Position numbers and translations under genes: made by a program. A DNA stretch of 64,000 nt from Triticum aestivum. Taxonomy: Eukaryota; Streptophyta; Magnoliopsida; Poales; Poaceae. Positions 1-11,321 of the stretch are shown piece after piece. Positions within the stretch are counted from its first letter, which is position 1. Each line of letters opens with the position of its first letter. The notes below the pieces were generated by a model that saw only the letters and a list, made by a program, of their open reading frames with translations, was not told the DNA's origin and did not search any database. The DNA is taken from contig NC_057808.1 in assembly GCF_018294505.1 (NCBI RefSeq), positions 351,609,494 to 351,673,493 of the forward strand, read 5' to 3'.

Positions 1-1560
1 TTCGATGGCCTGCAGTTCTTGCACCCCCTCGCAGGAGTTGCGGAGCTCGGCCCACCGCGTGAGGTAGTCGCGGGTCGATTCGCTGGGCCCTTGGACGCAT
101 AAGGAGAGCTGGCGGGGCTTGGGAGGCCGCTTGTACGTGCTGGTGAAGCTGCGGACGAAGACTTCCGTGAAGTCCAGCCAGCTGTTGACGTTGTACGGCT
201 TGAGGCTGTTGAGCCAGGTGCGTGCCGTGCCTTGCAGCATGAGAGGGGCGTACTTCACTGCTACGCGCCTGTTGCCGTTCGCTATGCTGACGGCGGTAGA
301 GTAGTCGATGAGCCAATCCTCCGGCTTCACAGAACCGTTGTACTTGGGCGTGTCTCTGGGGAGCGAGAACCCTTTGGGGAAGGGCTCGTCGCGGATGCGG
401 GGGCCAAAGCATGGCGGGCCGACATCGTCTTCTTCTAGCGCCAGCGATCGAGCTAGGCGGTCGATCTGGTGGCGGGCGTCGTTCTCGCCGACTCCCTCGC
501 AGCGGCCTAGTCTGCCCCCGAGAGTCGGATGCGTGACAGGCGGCGGGGTGGGACATCTCTCTCCATGAGGCGGGGAGGAGGCGGATTGCCCTGGCGCTCC
601 ACCGCTCGAGGGCAGCCTTCCGCGTCGCGCTCGATGGTGATTCGAGTCCGGCTGCGGCTAGCAGCCGGCTCCTTGTCCTTCCTTGCGCGGGCGCCGCTCG
701 CAGTCGACGACCGGGATGTCGCGGCGTGCTCTCGCCGCGGGGGAGGACTCTCAGCGCGGGCGCCGGCTTCATGCCGTTCCGCGGCCGCATCGATCAGCTG
801 TTGGATGCGCCTTGTCATGTAGGGGAGCTCATCAGCCCCCAGCCCATTCAGCTCTTCTGCTGCCGCCTGAGCAGCTCGCAGATTTTCGAGCGGTGTGGCG
901 TAAACGCGGCGGTCCGCCCCCAGCATGCTGGCGATGGCCGCGCCGCGCTACTTGACGAGGCCAACTCGGCTCGGTCCGCCGTGAGGCGGCGTACCAAAAG
1001 CGGCGCGGTCGACTTCACGCTGGTGGGCCTCAGTGAGGCGTCTCATGGAGGCTATCTTCTGGCCCTCCGCGATGAGGGCGAGACGACGTGCCTCCAGGGT
1101 CTCGGCGTCGGCATTGGCCGGGATGGGGATGGACAAGTCATGTATCGCCGCCTGTAGGGCGTCGTGGGCGCTCTCGCCCGGGTCGGCGACGTGGCTGATG
1201 ACCAGCACCTCAGTGACAGCACTGCTGCCGCTGTCGGCTCGAGGGAGAGGGTCGTCGAAGACTACCACGTCGGAGGGGTAGGCGTCGAACGATGCCGTGC
1301 CAGAGTCGACAAGCATCGGGTCGGTGGAGCTGACCGACTCCAAGTCTACAGCAAGCTCGCTGGAGACGTGAAGCTGGTCGAGGAGGCTGATGAGGCGGCT
1401 CTCGGGGTAGCCCGTGCCCGCGTTGGACGCGGGCTCGTCGGAGATGCGAGCCTCGCCAAGAAGATCGGCGAGGCAGCTTGCTGCGCAGGCGTCGTCGACG
1501 CGTTGCAGCGCGTCGGGGCAAGCGCTGTCAGGCGTAGTAGGCTGGCTGAGCTCGCCGGGG
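1..1560 (-). pseudogene. gag: Gypsy gag polyprotein, broken and truncated by window edge
   Basis: Gag forms the retrotransposon particle. The minus strand shows an acidic N-terminal region, a linker (about 926-510) with the YATP...LRAAQAAAEEL pattern typical of Triticeae Gypsy gag, then the conserved retrotrans_gag core (about 430-1), recognisable from DYSTAVSIANGNRRVAVKY, ARTWLNSL, and SWLDFTEVFVRSF. Two lesions are visible: an in-frame TAG at 948-950, most simply from CAG, and a frameshift between about 590 and 510, because the core is read in another frame from the linker. The true start is not resolved, since the frame stays open back into the LTR; the 1560 boundary is approximate. Zinc knuckle, protease and pol would lie left of position 1. 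Confidence 0.85.
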
Positions 1561-1608
1561 AGAAAGGGGTTCCCGTCCAGAACAGGTCTCCGGACGACGG
1601 TGCACCTG

Positions 1609-1626
1609 GCCCCACGGTGGGTGCCA
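1609..1626 (-). other. Primer binding site of the minus-strand Gypsy element
   Basis: TGGCACCCACCGTGGGGC on the minus strand, starting 2 nt after the LTR end. It is a near-match to the TGGCGCCCACCGTGGGGC found at this place in many wheat Gypsy elements, so the G to A difference is probably decay. Confidence 0.65.
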
Positions 1627-1953
1627 AATGTCGGGTGGTAGGTGCGACATATGCCAACGGGTGGCTTATCATTGTGGGAGCCAGTAAAACATCGCCGGTG
1701 CCTGGAAACGGGATGAGGCGAAGACATGCACGCCGGCAGATCTTACCCAGGTTCGGGACTCTCCGTGGAGATAACACCCCTAGTCCTGCTCTGCGGGGTC
1801 TCCGCATGATCACTAGATCAATACAAGTAGCTACAAGTGCTCCTTGAGCTGTTTGGCTAGAGGAAGAAGAAGGGCAAGGCTAGCTCTCCTTTTCTCTCTA
1901 TGTGGTATGTGGAATTCTATGAGATCAACCCTTTTGCATGGGTGCCCTGGGGG

Positions 1954-1961
1954 TTTATATA
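1954..1961 (-). promoter_or_regulatory. TATA box of the Gypsy LTR
   Basis: TATATAAA on the minus strand, 325 bp before the LTR end, in the position expected for the U3/R promoter that would transcribe gag on the same strand. Position and motif only; no transcript evidence. Confidence 0.5.
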
Positions 1962-2560
1962 GGCCTACCCCCAGGGGTACAATGGTAATCCGGCTGGGCG
2001 CGGGTCCCAGCCGTCAGTGTCTATGCTCGCCGGCTTCTCCGCCGGCCATTGGGGCCCGCCGACTGGTGGGTCCCGCCGGCTGCCGGCCTCTTGGCCGGCA
2101 GGCCGGCCCCACCGCTTGGGGGCTTTGTCGGCGGCTGGTTACTGTTGCCTCGCCTCTGATGACGAGGGTTTTGTCGAGGTAAGCGTGGCTACAGTGTCGC
2201 CCCTTGCGAGCTCTCACTGTAGCCTTACCTCGTCTTGTCTCCTTAATGGGGCGCATACTTTGAGGGAGGGAGGTAGCCGGCTATTGGGAGCCGGCCACGT
2301 CCCTGGCCGACTAGAGGAGCCCAGGCCGCCTTCAGATGTCTCTCTGGCAAAGGGGCCCGCCGCCCACGGGCCGTACTGGGACCTGTCGTGGGTGACATCG
2401 AGGCCAACATGGCTACAGTGCCGCGCCGGACGGGGGATGGCTGGCCCGTACGGCGCCCTGTGGCCATGCATGTTCCGGGATTCGGGGGTAGTGGGCGGTA
2501 CTGTGGCCACACCCCATCCTATCGCCGCTATGTGGGTACAGTCTTGGTGGGTGCAGTCTT

Positions 2561-2705
2561 GGCCGGCTCCTGGGAGCCGGCTTTCTTCATGGCCGGCTTC
2601 TGGGAGTCAGTTTTCTTCATGGCCGGCTTCTGGGAGTCGGTCCTCTTGGGGCCGGCTTCTGGGAGTCGGTCCTCTTGGGGCCGGCTTCCTGGAGTCGACT
2701 ATCTC
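2561..2705 (-). repeat. 29-30 bp tandem repeat inside the Gypsy LTR
   Basis: Five copies of a GGCCGGCTTCTGGGAGTC-type unit begin at 2561, 2591, 2621, 2650 and 2679, so the period is 29-30 bp. It lies in the U3 side of the minus-strand LTR, where enhancer-like tandem repeats are common. Confidence 0.75.
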
Positions 2706-3309
2706 GTATCTTTCTCGGGGGAGGTTTCTGAGGCTGGGTTGCCTTCTGGGAGTCGGCCCTGGGGATAGCCGGCCGGGGGAAGGCGGCCCTACGCTTTGTA
2801 TGCTTGAAGGCTTGAATGGCCTGATAATTTTTCGAAGAGTCAGGGGGAGTCGGTATGGCTACCCGTGGCCATTTACTCCGACAATCTATGTGTTAACCTG
2901 GTTCTTACATGAAACTACCTCTCTTCTGTATCCTGCATCAATCACTTATGATGAGTCACCTTTATTTGTTGCATATTGCATATTATTTCTAGCCTATTGC
3001 CATGTATTACTTCTAATTTGGTCAAATGCATTTGTTAGGGCACCCTTTTAATTTGGCAGAGTGATATTGGTTTTATCTTTCATATGGTTTCTAGCTTGCA
3101 TTGATTCTAACAAGTTCAAGCACCTTGTGCTTAGTTTACAATTTATACATCATACATGTCTATATGTCACGCTGTCCTGTTTTTCATACATATTCCATCC
3201 TCCTATCATGCGGCTGCCTTTCATGAAAGTAGTGTTCATCAGTATCATGCATCAATGAGTTCTGAAGAGCAAATTTTATTCCTTTTTCTTGTGGGTTTGA
3301 CTTGACAAG

Positions 3310-5083
3310 GCAAAATCAAGAAAGAGGAAGGAAAAGGGTAAGGAAGGCGATGATGGTGGCCCTCTGCAGCAACATAAACGGAGCATCTGTGCCGATTCTC
3401 CTTGTACTGATAGTGCATTACAAGGTCCAAGTCTCCGCTCCCCTACTCCACCATCCAAGGTGCTTGCTCTAGCTTGGCAGTGTGATATCTGGTTGCATGT
3501 TGCATATGGTGTCTAGCTTGTATTGCTCCTAATTAGTGTAAACTGCATCTGCTTAGCTTACACATGATACGTGTGAATATGACACGCTTTCCTGTTTTTG
3601 GTACATACTATATCTGTCTATCACACCATGTTCTTACATCAAACTACTCTTCTTGTGTATCCTGCATCAGTCACTTATGATGGAACACCTTTAAGTTGGC
3701 AGTGTGATATTGGTTTGCGCCTTGAATATGATTTCTAGCATGTATTGCTTCTAGTTTGATGAACGCCACCTATGACGAGACAGTTTTAACTTGGCAGAGT
3801 GATATTGATTGCACCTTTCATATGGTGTCTAGTTTGCAGTGCTTCTAATTTGTTGAAGTGCCTTCTGCTTAGTTACCACATCATAGGTGTGAATATGTCA
3901 AGTCGTCCATTTTTTCGTACATATTCCATCCTCGTATCATGACTTTGCCTTTCATCAGAGTAGTGTTCGTTAGTATCATGCATGAATGAGTTTTGAAGAG
4001 CGAATTATATTCCTTTTTCTTGTCGGTTTGACCTCACAATGCAAAATCAATAAAGCTGAAGGAAATTGGCAAGGCATTGGATGATGGTGGTCCTTCCGAG
4101 CAACTGAAATGGAGGTTCTCTACAGATTCTACTCCTCCATCCTCCCAACAAGATTCGCAAGACAACGCAAGGCTAGACAGTCAACGTAGCTGTGTAGATG
4201 ATGAGCACATCTCCCCTACTCCACCATCACAGGTGCTTGCTCTAACTTGGCACTATTATATGTGGTTGCATGTTGCATATGATGTCTAGCTTGTATTGCT
4301 TCTAACTTTGTTGAATTGCATCTGCTTACTTTACACATAATGCCTATGAATATGACATGTGTTCCTGTTTCTAGAACATACGTGTACATGATGAGCACAT
4401 CTCCCCTACTCCACCATCACAGGTGCTTGCTCTAACTTGGAACTGTTATATGTGGTTGTGTTTTCCGTATGATGTCTAGTTTGTATTGCTTCTGATTATG
4501 TTGAATTGCAGCTGCGTAGCTTACAACTTATACCTGCAACGATCACTTACCCATAAGACACATTTAACTTGGGACTGTGATGTAGGTTGCATCTTGCATT
4601 GTCTTCTAGCTTGTATTGCTTCTAATTTCTTGAGATGGCACTTACGATGAGACACTTTTTACCTGATAGAGTGATATTGGTTGCATGTTCATATGGTGCC
4701 TAGCTTTCATTTCTTCTAATTTTGTTGAAATGCCTTCCGCTTACTGTTTTTTCATACATATTCCATCCTCCTATCGTACGTCTGAATATGAAACGCTGTC
4801 TTTTTTTGTATATATTCCATCCTCCTATCCTGCGCTGGTCTTACATCAAATTAGTGTTCGTCTGTATCATGCATCAACCAGTTATGCAGAGCTAATTTTA
4901 TTCATCTTGTGGTTTTGACTTCATAAGGAAATATCAGAAAATAGGAAGGAAAAGAGTAAGTTAGGGGATGTTGATCCTCCGCACCGATGCAAACAGAGAC
5001 TCACAAGATTTGCCACTGCTCCTGCTAATGAAGTTGAAGTCCCAAGTCTACATGATGAGTTCATCTCCCGTACTCCATCGCAG
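3310..5083 (+). repeat. Tandemly duplicated N-terminal exon copies of the CACTA 1 gene
   Basis: Three exon-like blocks precede the ATG-bearing exon: 3310-3459 (50 codons), 4041-4232 (64 codons) and 4928-5083 (52 codons). All are open in one frame, start with a version of AKSRK and end on P(P)S plus K/Q followed by the same donor, GTGCTTGCTCT. Each is phase 0 at both ends. Copies 1 and 3 have AG before the block; copy 2 and the 5655 exon have a changed base there, which in the 5655 exon makes an ATG. Flanking introns are also repeated (similar runs such as TGGTGTCTAGCTTG). Unit spacing is about 730-890 bp. Confidence 0.7.
4196..4555 (+). repeat. 180-bp tandem duplication over an exon end and intron
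   Basis: The segment with GATGAGCACATCTCCCCTAC and its following donor and intron recurs 180 bp later (donors at 4233 and 4413). It duplicates only the 3' tip of exon copy 2, so it is a secondary event inside the larger exon array. Confidence 0.7.
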
Positions 5084-8000
5084 GTGCTTGCTCTAAGTTG
5101 ACAGTGTGATAATTGGTTTCATGTTGCATATGTTGTCTAGCCTGTATTTCTTCTATTTTGATTAAATTGCACCTGCTGAGTTCATACGTTATACATGTGC
5201 ATATGACATGGCATTCTGTGTCTAGAATACACTGCATCTATCTATCATACCATGTTCTTACATCAAAGTACTGTTGTTGTGTATCCCGCATCAGTCACTC
5301 ATGATTGGACACTTTTAACATGGCAGTTTGACAGTGGTTGCATCTTGCATTGATTTCTACGTTGTACTTCTTCTAATTTTTCGAATTGGCACTTATGACA
5401 AGACACTTTTAACTTGGCAGAGTAATATTGGTTGCATCTTTCATATGGTGTCTAGCTTGCATCACTTCTATTTTCTTAAAAATCCTTCTGCTTAGTTTAC
5501 ACATCGTAGCTGTGAATATGTCATGCCGTCCTGTTTTCCTTACATATTCCATCCTCATACGGTTGTCTTACATCAAATTATTGCTTGTCTGTATCATGTA
5601 TCAATGAGTTCTGAAGAGCGATTTTATTCTTTTGTGTTGTGGGTACGGCTTGACATGGCAAAGTCAAAAAAGATCAAGGAAAATAATATAGTAGGGAGTG
5701 GTGTTACTCGTCGGGTGAAACGGAAAAGGATCGGCCGTCCAGATTCTGCTGGTACTTATAGGGCAGTAGAAGGTCCAAGTCCACCGGCTAAATCTACAAA
5801 CACAGTATCACCTGCTCCACCAGCTTCAGCATCCGCTTCAACTATACCAGCATCTCAACGAGTTACTCGTTCGTTTGCTCCGGAACCGGCCAGTTCCCAA
5901 GCTGCCTTCACACCTAACACTACTTCCGAAGCACTGCTGACACAACAGGACTTGGCAAGATCAGATGAACCTCATGAGCATCAACACCAAGACGGTACCT
6001 GACCGAGTCAAGTTGCAGTTGCATGCTCCTTTATATGTACTCTCACAGTTTGATGTACACTAACACTTTCCATATTCGTTGTTGAACTAGCACCACGACC
6101 CAAGCGGAAACAGACATCAGGGATAATGCTTGACAGATTAACAAAAAATCTAAAGGAGGAAGAATGGAGATCCATTTTGAGGCAGGTTTAAAAAGGCCAC
6201 GTGATGCTTTAGAGTCAGCCAAGTTAGTATCAGAGGCAGCCGTTGCCGTTAGGTGTCATGCACGTATCCTCCCAACATGGATCCAGTACAGGAATGAGAA
6301 AGACAATACCCAGTTTAACACTTTCCTTGACCATTTATCCGTAAGTAATGTTATTCATCGCAATTAGTAATATTGTCTTGCTCTGTCCCATACTTTCTAG
6401 CCTCCTCCTAATAAGACTCACATTCTTTTTTCAACAGATGAGGTTCAAGTTGGATCCGAAAGATGATGCAACTAAACAAGGATGCACTCATGTTTTTTAG
6501 TCTGCTCTGCGCCAGTATCGGTACCACCTTAGAAAATCTCACTTTGAAGGCAAGGCTAACAATGAAATCGCCCAAACATCTCTAGTGGAATATATTACAA
6601 ATGAAGACTGGACAACCCTCGTTAAACACTGGTCTGATCCAAAGTATCAGGTAGGCTATATGTATTTGATCAGACCACATATTGAACTTGTATTTATGTA
6701 TGTGCCTTACAATTGTATCTTCTTCTAGGCTAATTGTTTGAAGAACAAGACCAACCGTTCTAAAGTGAAATTCCAACAGACAACAGGATCTCGTAGCTAT
6801 ATTGCACACTGCGAGGCTCTTGTAAATAGCTGCTACTTCCTTCTTTTTTCTGTGCCATATTATTGTATCTATATTGACTTGTTCCAAATACAGAGGAAAG
6901 CCTGTGCGGACCAAAAAGAACCTGAACCGAATGCAGTGCAAATCTTTAAGGATTGCCACACCAGCAAGATGAAGGGAATGAGCACACCAGTTCAAGCCGC
7001 TGTTGTAAGTCCTTACCCCTCCTGCCTTTGAACTGATTGGTACTGTGATGTGTTCATTTAACTACTTGGTTTGCAGCCAATGTCAGTTACTCTGTTCACT
7101 TTTATACACAGTTTTCTTAACGTATCATTTCACCTTACATGGTTTAAAAGAGATGAAGGATATTCTTTTGGTCTTGATCTGTATTCTAGTTGTTATGTTC
7201 ACGTGCGCACACAATGATAAAATAGCCTGTTTGTTTTATATCTGTTTGCCCATGATATGACTGATGGCATACTATGTTCATCCTACTTTAAACCATGTCT
7301 CTTTATCCTTAGATGTCAACGAATGTGAGGAAATATACAATACAGTAGGCATGCTACATGGACATATGTTCCGAAAGTGATTTTATTATGTAGTTGGCAC
7401 TACAATACATGCTAATGTATTACAGTAGTTCACCAAAATAAGTTATGTATAAACGTGTAACCTACTTTGTTTGTTTTTGTCTCATTAGTAACTTATCTGG
7501 TACACTAATCTACAAGTTCAAACTTTCAGGAAGCTATGGAAAAAATGATTGAATAGCCACAACTAGCTGAAGGTGACGAGGCTACCACAGGCACAATGTC
7601 ACCTCTTGATGCAGTGCGTTAGTATCTCTCCACTAACAGTGCAAAAAGCACCTTCCTGCGTAATTCTGGGTTGGTTGTCAAGGTAACCTCGTCCAAATCA
7701 CCTACTGAACAAAATCTTCCTGCTAGACAGAGTGATATATCTGTGCTCCAGACGCAAGTCCAATCCCTAATGGACGTCGTTTTGGAAACAAGAATAGTGG
7801 TTGACAGATGTCGTCAAGATATGAATGGTTTTGAAACCAGACTATCAGACATTCGCTTCGTTGTTCAAGAGCAATGGCAGAAAAATGATGAAGATCATGC
7901 TGCTTCATCAGATTCTACAGCCTGAAACATTAGCACTCAGGTCAAATGATCTGTGCTTCTATACATCTGATGGTGCTTTTATCTGCAAGGACTGTAAACT

Positions 8001-8099
8001 TTGTGCCAACAGGCCTTTTGTTGGGATACAACATTTATGCTGCCGCCAAAGGCTGCAATAATTACGACGCTATTTTTGTATAGTGTAGGTTTATCTTAG

Positions 8100-9160
8100 T
8101 AATGTATTCGGCCGAAAGCTTCGTAGGAGCCCAACATGCCAACATTCGTTGGGCCCATTCCAATTGGGCTAAAAACAATTATGGGCTGAAATTTGCATGT
8201 AGCCCACTAAAAATATCTAGGCCTAAGTCAGCATAAGATTTCATATTTTTCTGGTAGGCCTTTAACAGGCCTAAACATAATTTCGGCCCTCAGTAACAAT
8301 AGGCCGTTTACAGGTGTAAATATGTCGAGCCCATAAAAAACATGGGCCTTTAAAAGACCGAAAGTGAGATTGGGCCCATTTATGATGCGGATCTTTCACA
8401 GGCCGAAATTCGGACGGGCCGTAAATGCGCCGTCCTAATACATGGGCCTTTAACAGGCCGGAAGTTCGGTCGGGCTAGATTATCGTCATTTTTATATGGG
8501 CCGTTAATGGGCCCGATGTGACGTTGGGCCACATATGGCCCATGGATTTCGTCCGACGTTAACAGGCCGAAAATCACAAGAGGCCGAAAGTGGCCCAAAT
8601 CTACAGTGGGCCGCTAACAGGCCGAATGTCAGACATGGCCGAATATGACCCAAATCCTTCACGGTCGTTTATGGGCTGAAAGTTTCAATGGCCTGTAAAT
8701 GGGCCCAAATGAAGCAGGACCTTTAACAGGCCGGAAATACACCGGGCCGTAATTTGGCCCATATACTTAGCGGACTGTTAACGGGCCAGAAGTGATCATG
8801 GGCCGCGATGATGCCAAGTTTAGGATAGGCCGTTGACGGGCCGATTTGACACTAGCCGTACGGGCCTTAACTGAGAATGTTGGGCCTTTATCTGGGCCGG
8901 CCCAGGTCCACAAAATCTCGCGGGCCTTTAGCTGGGCCGGCCCATTATGGCCCGCAAAATCTCGTGGGCCTTTAGCTGGGCCGACCCATTATGATACGAA
9001 AAATCTCATGGGCCTTTTGCTGGGCTGGCCCATTATGGACCGCAAAATCTTGTGGGCCTTTAGTTGGGCCGGCCCATTTAAACTTTATGGGCCTCTTTTG
9101 GGCCTGTCCACGTGTCAGCATATCATAGGCGCATCTCGCCCATTGGATGAGTGACACCCG
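8100..9160 (+). repeat. Subterminal repeat zone of CACTA 1
   Basis: More than twenty variably spaced copies of a GGGCC-TTTAACA-GGCC-type module in both orientations, changing toward GGGCCTTTAGCTGGGCCGGC in 8880-9080. Such short subterminal repeats are the transposase-binding zone of CACTA elements. Small ORFs in this zone are translations of the repeats. Confidence 0.8.
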
Positions 9161-9365
9161 TGCCAACGCGGAGCTGACACGTGTTTTCGTCAGCCAATCA
9201 GAATTTTACACGTGGAAAATCCCCATTGGTCCGGGCTGTTAACGGGTTATCAGATCCAAAACTGGACCCGATAGCTTAACAGCGTTCCGTTATAGTGGAT
9301 GCCACGTGTCAGTCACCCTTGACGAAAGCACTTCTGTGACACGCGATTTATCGTCATGGAAGTGG

Positions 9366-9519
9366 ACACTTCCGTGATGATACTTTTGGTAATGTCATGG
9401 AACACTTCTACGACATCACATGTATGACTATCTTGATTCTGTCATAAATTTGTCATGGATGTACATGCATGACAGAAAACGTGACCTACTGTGACAAACA
9501 TGTATCATCACGGAAGTGT
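9366..9519. repeat. Perfect 18-bp inverted repeat next to the CACTA 1 terminus
   Basis: ACACTTCCGTGATGATAC at 9366-9383 is the exact reverse complement of 9502-9519, which overlaps the terminal inverted repeat. The two arms are 118 bp apart, so the element end carries an internal copy of its own terminal motif in opposite orientation. Confidence 0.85.
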
Positions 9520-9533
9520 ATTTTTTTGTAGTG
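9516..9533 (-). repeat. Right terminal inverted repeat of CACTA 1
   Basis: Reads CACTACAAAAAAATACAC inward on the minus strand. The next base, 9534, resumes a Copia LTR sequence in mid-element, which fixes the boundary. Confidence 0.85.
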
Positions 9534-10196
9534 CTTGCCCGAGATTCGATCGTCGGTATCTTCATACCTAGTTCAATCTCATTACCGGCAAGTCTCTTTA
9601 CTCGTTCCGTAATGCATCATCCCGCAACTAACTCATTAGTCACATTGCTTGCAAGGCTTATTATGATGTACATTACCGAGAGGGCCCAGAGATACCTCTC
9701 CGATACTCGGAGTGACAAATCCTAATCTCGATCTATGCCAACCCAACAAACACCTTCGGAGATACCTGTAGAGCATCTTTATAATCACCCAGTTATGTTG
9801 TGATGTTTGATAGCACACAAGGTATTCCTCTAGTATCCGGGAGTTGCATAATCTCATAGTCAAAGGAATATGTATAAGTCATGAAGAAAGCAGTAGCAAT
9901 AAAACTTGACGATCATTATGGCAAACGGATGGGTCTTGTCCATCACATCATTCTCCTAGTGATGTGATCCCATTCATCAAATGACAACACATGTGTATGG
10001 TTAGGAAACTTAACCATGTTTGATTAACGAGCTAGTCTAGTAGAGGCTTACTAGGGACACTGTGTTTTGTCTATGTATCCACACATGTATCAAGTTTCCG
10101 GTTAATACAATTCTCGCATGAATAATAGATATTTATCATGATATAGGGAAATATAAATAACAACTTTATTATTGCCTCTAGGGCATATTTCCTTCA
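9534..10196 (-). mobile_element. Angela/BARE1/WIS-type Copia LTR, 5' portion
   Basis: On the minus strand it starts TGAAGGAAATATGCCCTAGA and continues with the AGGCAATAATAAAG and ACTCCCGGATAC stretches characteristic of this Triticeae Copia LTR. It stops at 9534 where CACTA 1 is inserted. The LTR starts TGAAGG rather than the usual TGTTGG. No primer site or pol flanks it, so it may be a solo LTR. Confidence 0.85.
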
Positions 10197-11113
10197 GATC
10201 CGAGGTCCCCCCACCTCTCTGCGCCAAGATGGCAGCTGGAGGCGAGGGGACCAAAATTTCTCAGATGGCAACAGCGACGGCGGCACGAGAAACCCTAGCA
10301 AATGCACAGTTGTTGCATTCGATGTAACGCGCTATGGGTGAGGCCCAATAGCGCTGCCTGCGTTGCTCCGCCCATGTGGTTGCCTCTATCTGTTTTCCCC
10401 CTTAGCATTGGCTTAAAAACAACAGTTGCTTTCTAAAAAAATGGCTTAGGCTGTTCGATAGATTTGAGTTTTTTGAAACTTTTGGTGAATTCAAAAATAT
10501 TCATGAATTATAAAAGATATTTATGGATTTATTAAAATGGATTCTAATATTTAAAAAAATAAAATAATCAGAAAATATTCAGGAATTTGGAAAAATGATT
10601 TTAAAAATGTTATTTAATTAGAAGTGCACCAATTTTAAAAATATTGATGTTTTGAAATTTTTACCAATTAGAAAATTTTTCCTTGAGTTAGAAAATGTTT
10701 GCGAATTTTAAAAATTGTTCATGTTTTTTTTAAATCTAAATTTGGAAATGTTCTTGAGATTTTAAAATGTTTCAAAATTTTAAAAAATTCATGAATTTTT
10801 AAAAAACAGTTGTATTCCAAAAACTATCCCTATTTGAAAACATAATCATGTATTTATGAATTTACCTGACTTTTAAAAATGGAATAAGAAAATAAAAAGG
10901 AAAGAGAAAAATAAAAAATAGGAAAAAACCAATAAAACCAGCAAGTTGAAACACATGATTTGCACACATTCGGTTAAATCCAGTAACCTTGTATCCCAAT
11001 GTGGTGAGCTTACGATCTGCTACCACCATAATCAGTGCTCTTGCATACAATCACATGATAAAAGTAACACCACAATGACGATGAAGTGGAGTGCTTCAAC
11101 GCACATAGCCGAT
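10197..11113. other. Unclassified interval, partly AT-rich
   Basis: 10197-10430 is GC-balanced and unrepeated in this window, with a GAAACCCTAGC-type leader-like string but no supported ORF. 10440-10930 is A/T-rich degenerate DNA with many TTCAAAAATATTC-like runs and no gene. 10931-11113 is unique-looking DNA downstream of the domain fragment described next. Confidence 0.5.
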
Positions 11114-11321
11114 CTAACCTGCACCCTTGCCTACTTCATGATTAGTCTTCTCTTTGAGCACGAACTTGGAGTAATCATCTTTTGCCCCTTGCCTAGTCTT
11201 AAACCCTCTATGGCAAATATTTTTTATAAGCATTCACTTGTTCATGGTATGTCTGCCATGAACCATAGACTTTTGGAACCTTCCTTGAGTACACCACATA
11301 CCACTTTGCCCACCAAGACAT
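11114..11321 (-). pseudogene. RNase H1 N-terminal (viroplasmin-like) domain gene fragment
   Basis: From ATG at 11321 the minus strand reads a short leader then KWYVVYS..VPKVYGSW (key residues W-Y-V-V, V-Y, W), then HEQVNAYKK. After a frameshift in an A-run (about 11217-11226) it continues with GFKTRQGAKDDYSKF and a stop at 11114-11116. This order (KWYVV..G..PGVY..W..C..QV.G....YKGF.T..EA...Y) is the RNase H1 N-terminal hybrid-binding domain, about 45-50 residues, which binds RNA/DNA hybrids in RNase H1 and also occurs in many small plant proteins and in caulimovirus inclusion proteins. There is no catalytic RNase H domain nearby. The plus-strand ORF over it is a shadow. The assignment rests on motif recognition. 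Confidence 0.65.

Larger units (their letters stand above)
1..2883 (-). mobile_element. Gypsy LTR retrotransposon, 5' part (runs off window start)
   Basis: Read on the minus strand this is LTR (2883 to 1629), primer binding site, then gag running off the window edge. The LTR ends are TGTCGG and CCGACA, as expected for TG...CA termini. The element abuts CACTA element 1 at 2884 and so appears inserted in it, but the other end and target duplication are outside the window. Orientation is given by gag. Gag type and primer site resemble common wheat Gypsy families; I do not assign a family name. Confidence 0.85.
1629..2883 (-). repeat. 5' LTR of the minus-strand Gypsy element
   Basis: About 1255 bp bounded by inverted TGTCGG/CCGACA ends. 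On the minus strand it contains a TATA-like promoter and ends directly before the primer site. A long plus-strand open frame across it (2017-3051) is a by-product of GC-rich composition and is not called as a gene. Confidence 0.8.
3310..7925 (+). pseudogene. CACTA-type plant transposase (Ptta/En/Spm, Transposase_24-like), broken
   Basis: Exons with usable splice sites: 5655-5994 (ATG at 5655; Lys- and Ser/Pro-rich), 6091-6340, 6438-6650, 6729-6821, 6894-7004 and 7530-7925, plus three upstream exon-like copies (separate entry). The core matches the plant transposase family by QYRYHLRKSHFEGKAN, the spacing of W in DWTTLVKHWSDPK, the NRSKVKFQQTTGSRSYIAH block, and EPNAVQIFKDCHTSKMKG. The last exon ends in a heptad-like predicted coiled coil (about 7720-7900). 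Damage: a frameshift in 6091-6340 (the 5' half is in frame with exon 5655-5994, the 3' half in the frame that joins exon 6438), and in-frame TAG codons at 6498, 7554 and 7620. The product would bind and cut the element ends; this copy cannot. Confidence 0.8.
2884..9533 (+). mobile_element. CACTA transposon 1, right part
   Basis: Plus-strand transposase gene, then a dense subterminal repeat zone, then a right terminus that reads CACTACAAAAAAATACAC on the minus strand (9533 to 9516). DNA after 9533 is the middle of an Angela-type Copia LTR, so this CACTA inserted in that LTR. The left terminus is outside the window, beyond the Gypsy element. Stretches 2884-3309 and 7926-8099 hold intron-like or 3'-flank AT-rich DNA with no gene I can support. 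Confidence 0.85.

Noticed and set aside
2017..3051. 344-residue plus-strand ORF
   Set aside because: It runs across an LTR boundary and a tandem repeat, has a skewed GC-rich composition and no domain; the LTR on the other strand explains it.
10250..10330. Possible host gene 5' end with GAAACCCTAGC-type leader string
   Set aside because: No open frame with coding character or splice structure follows on either strand; left as unclassified.
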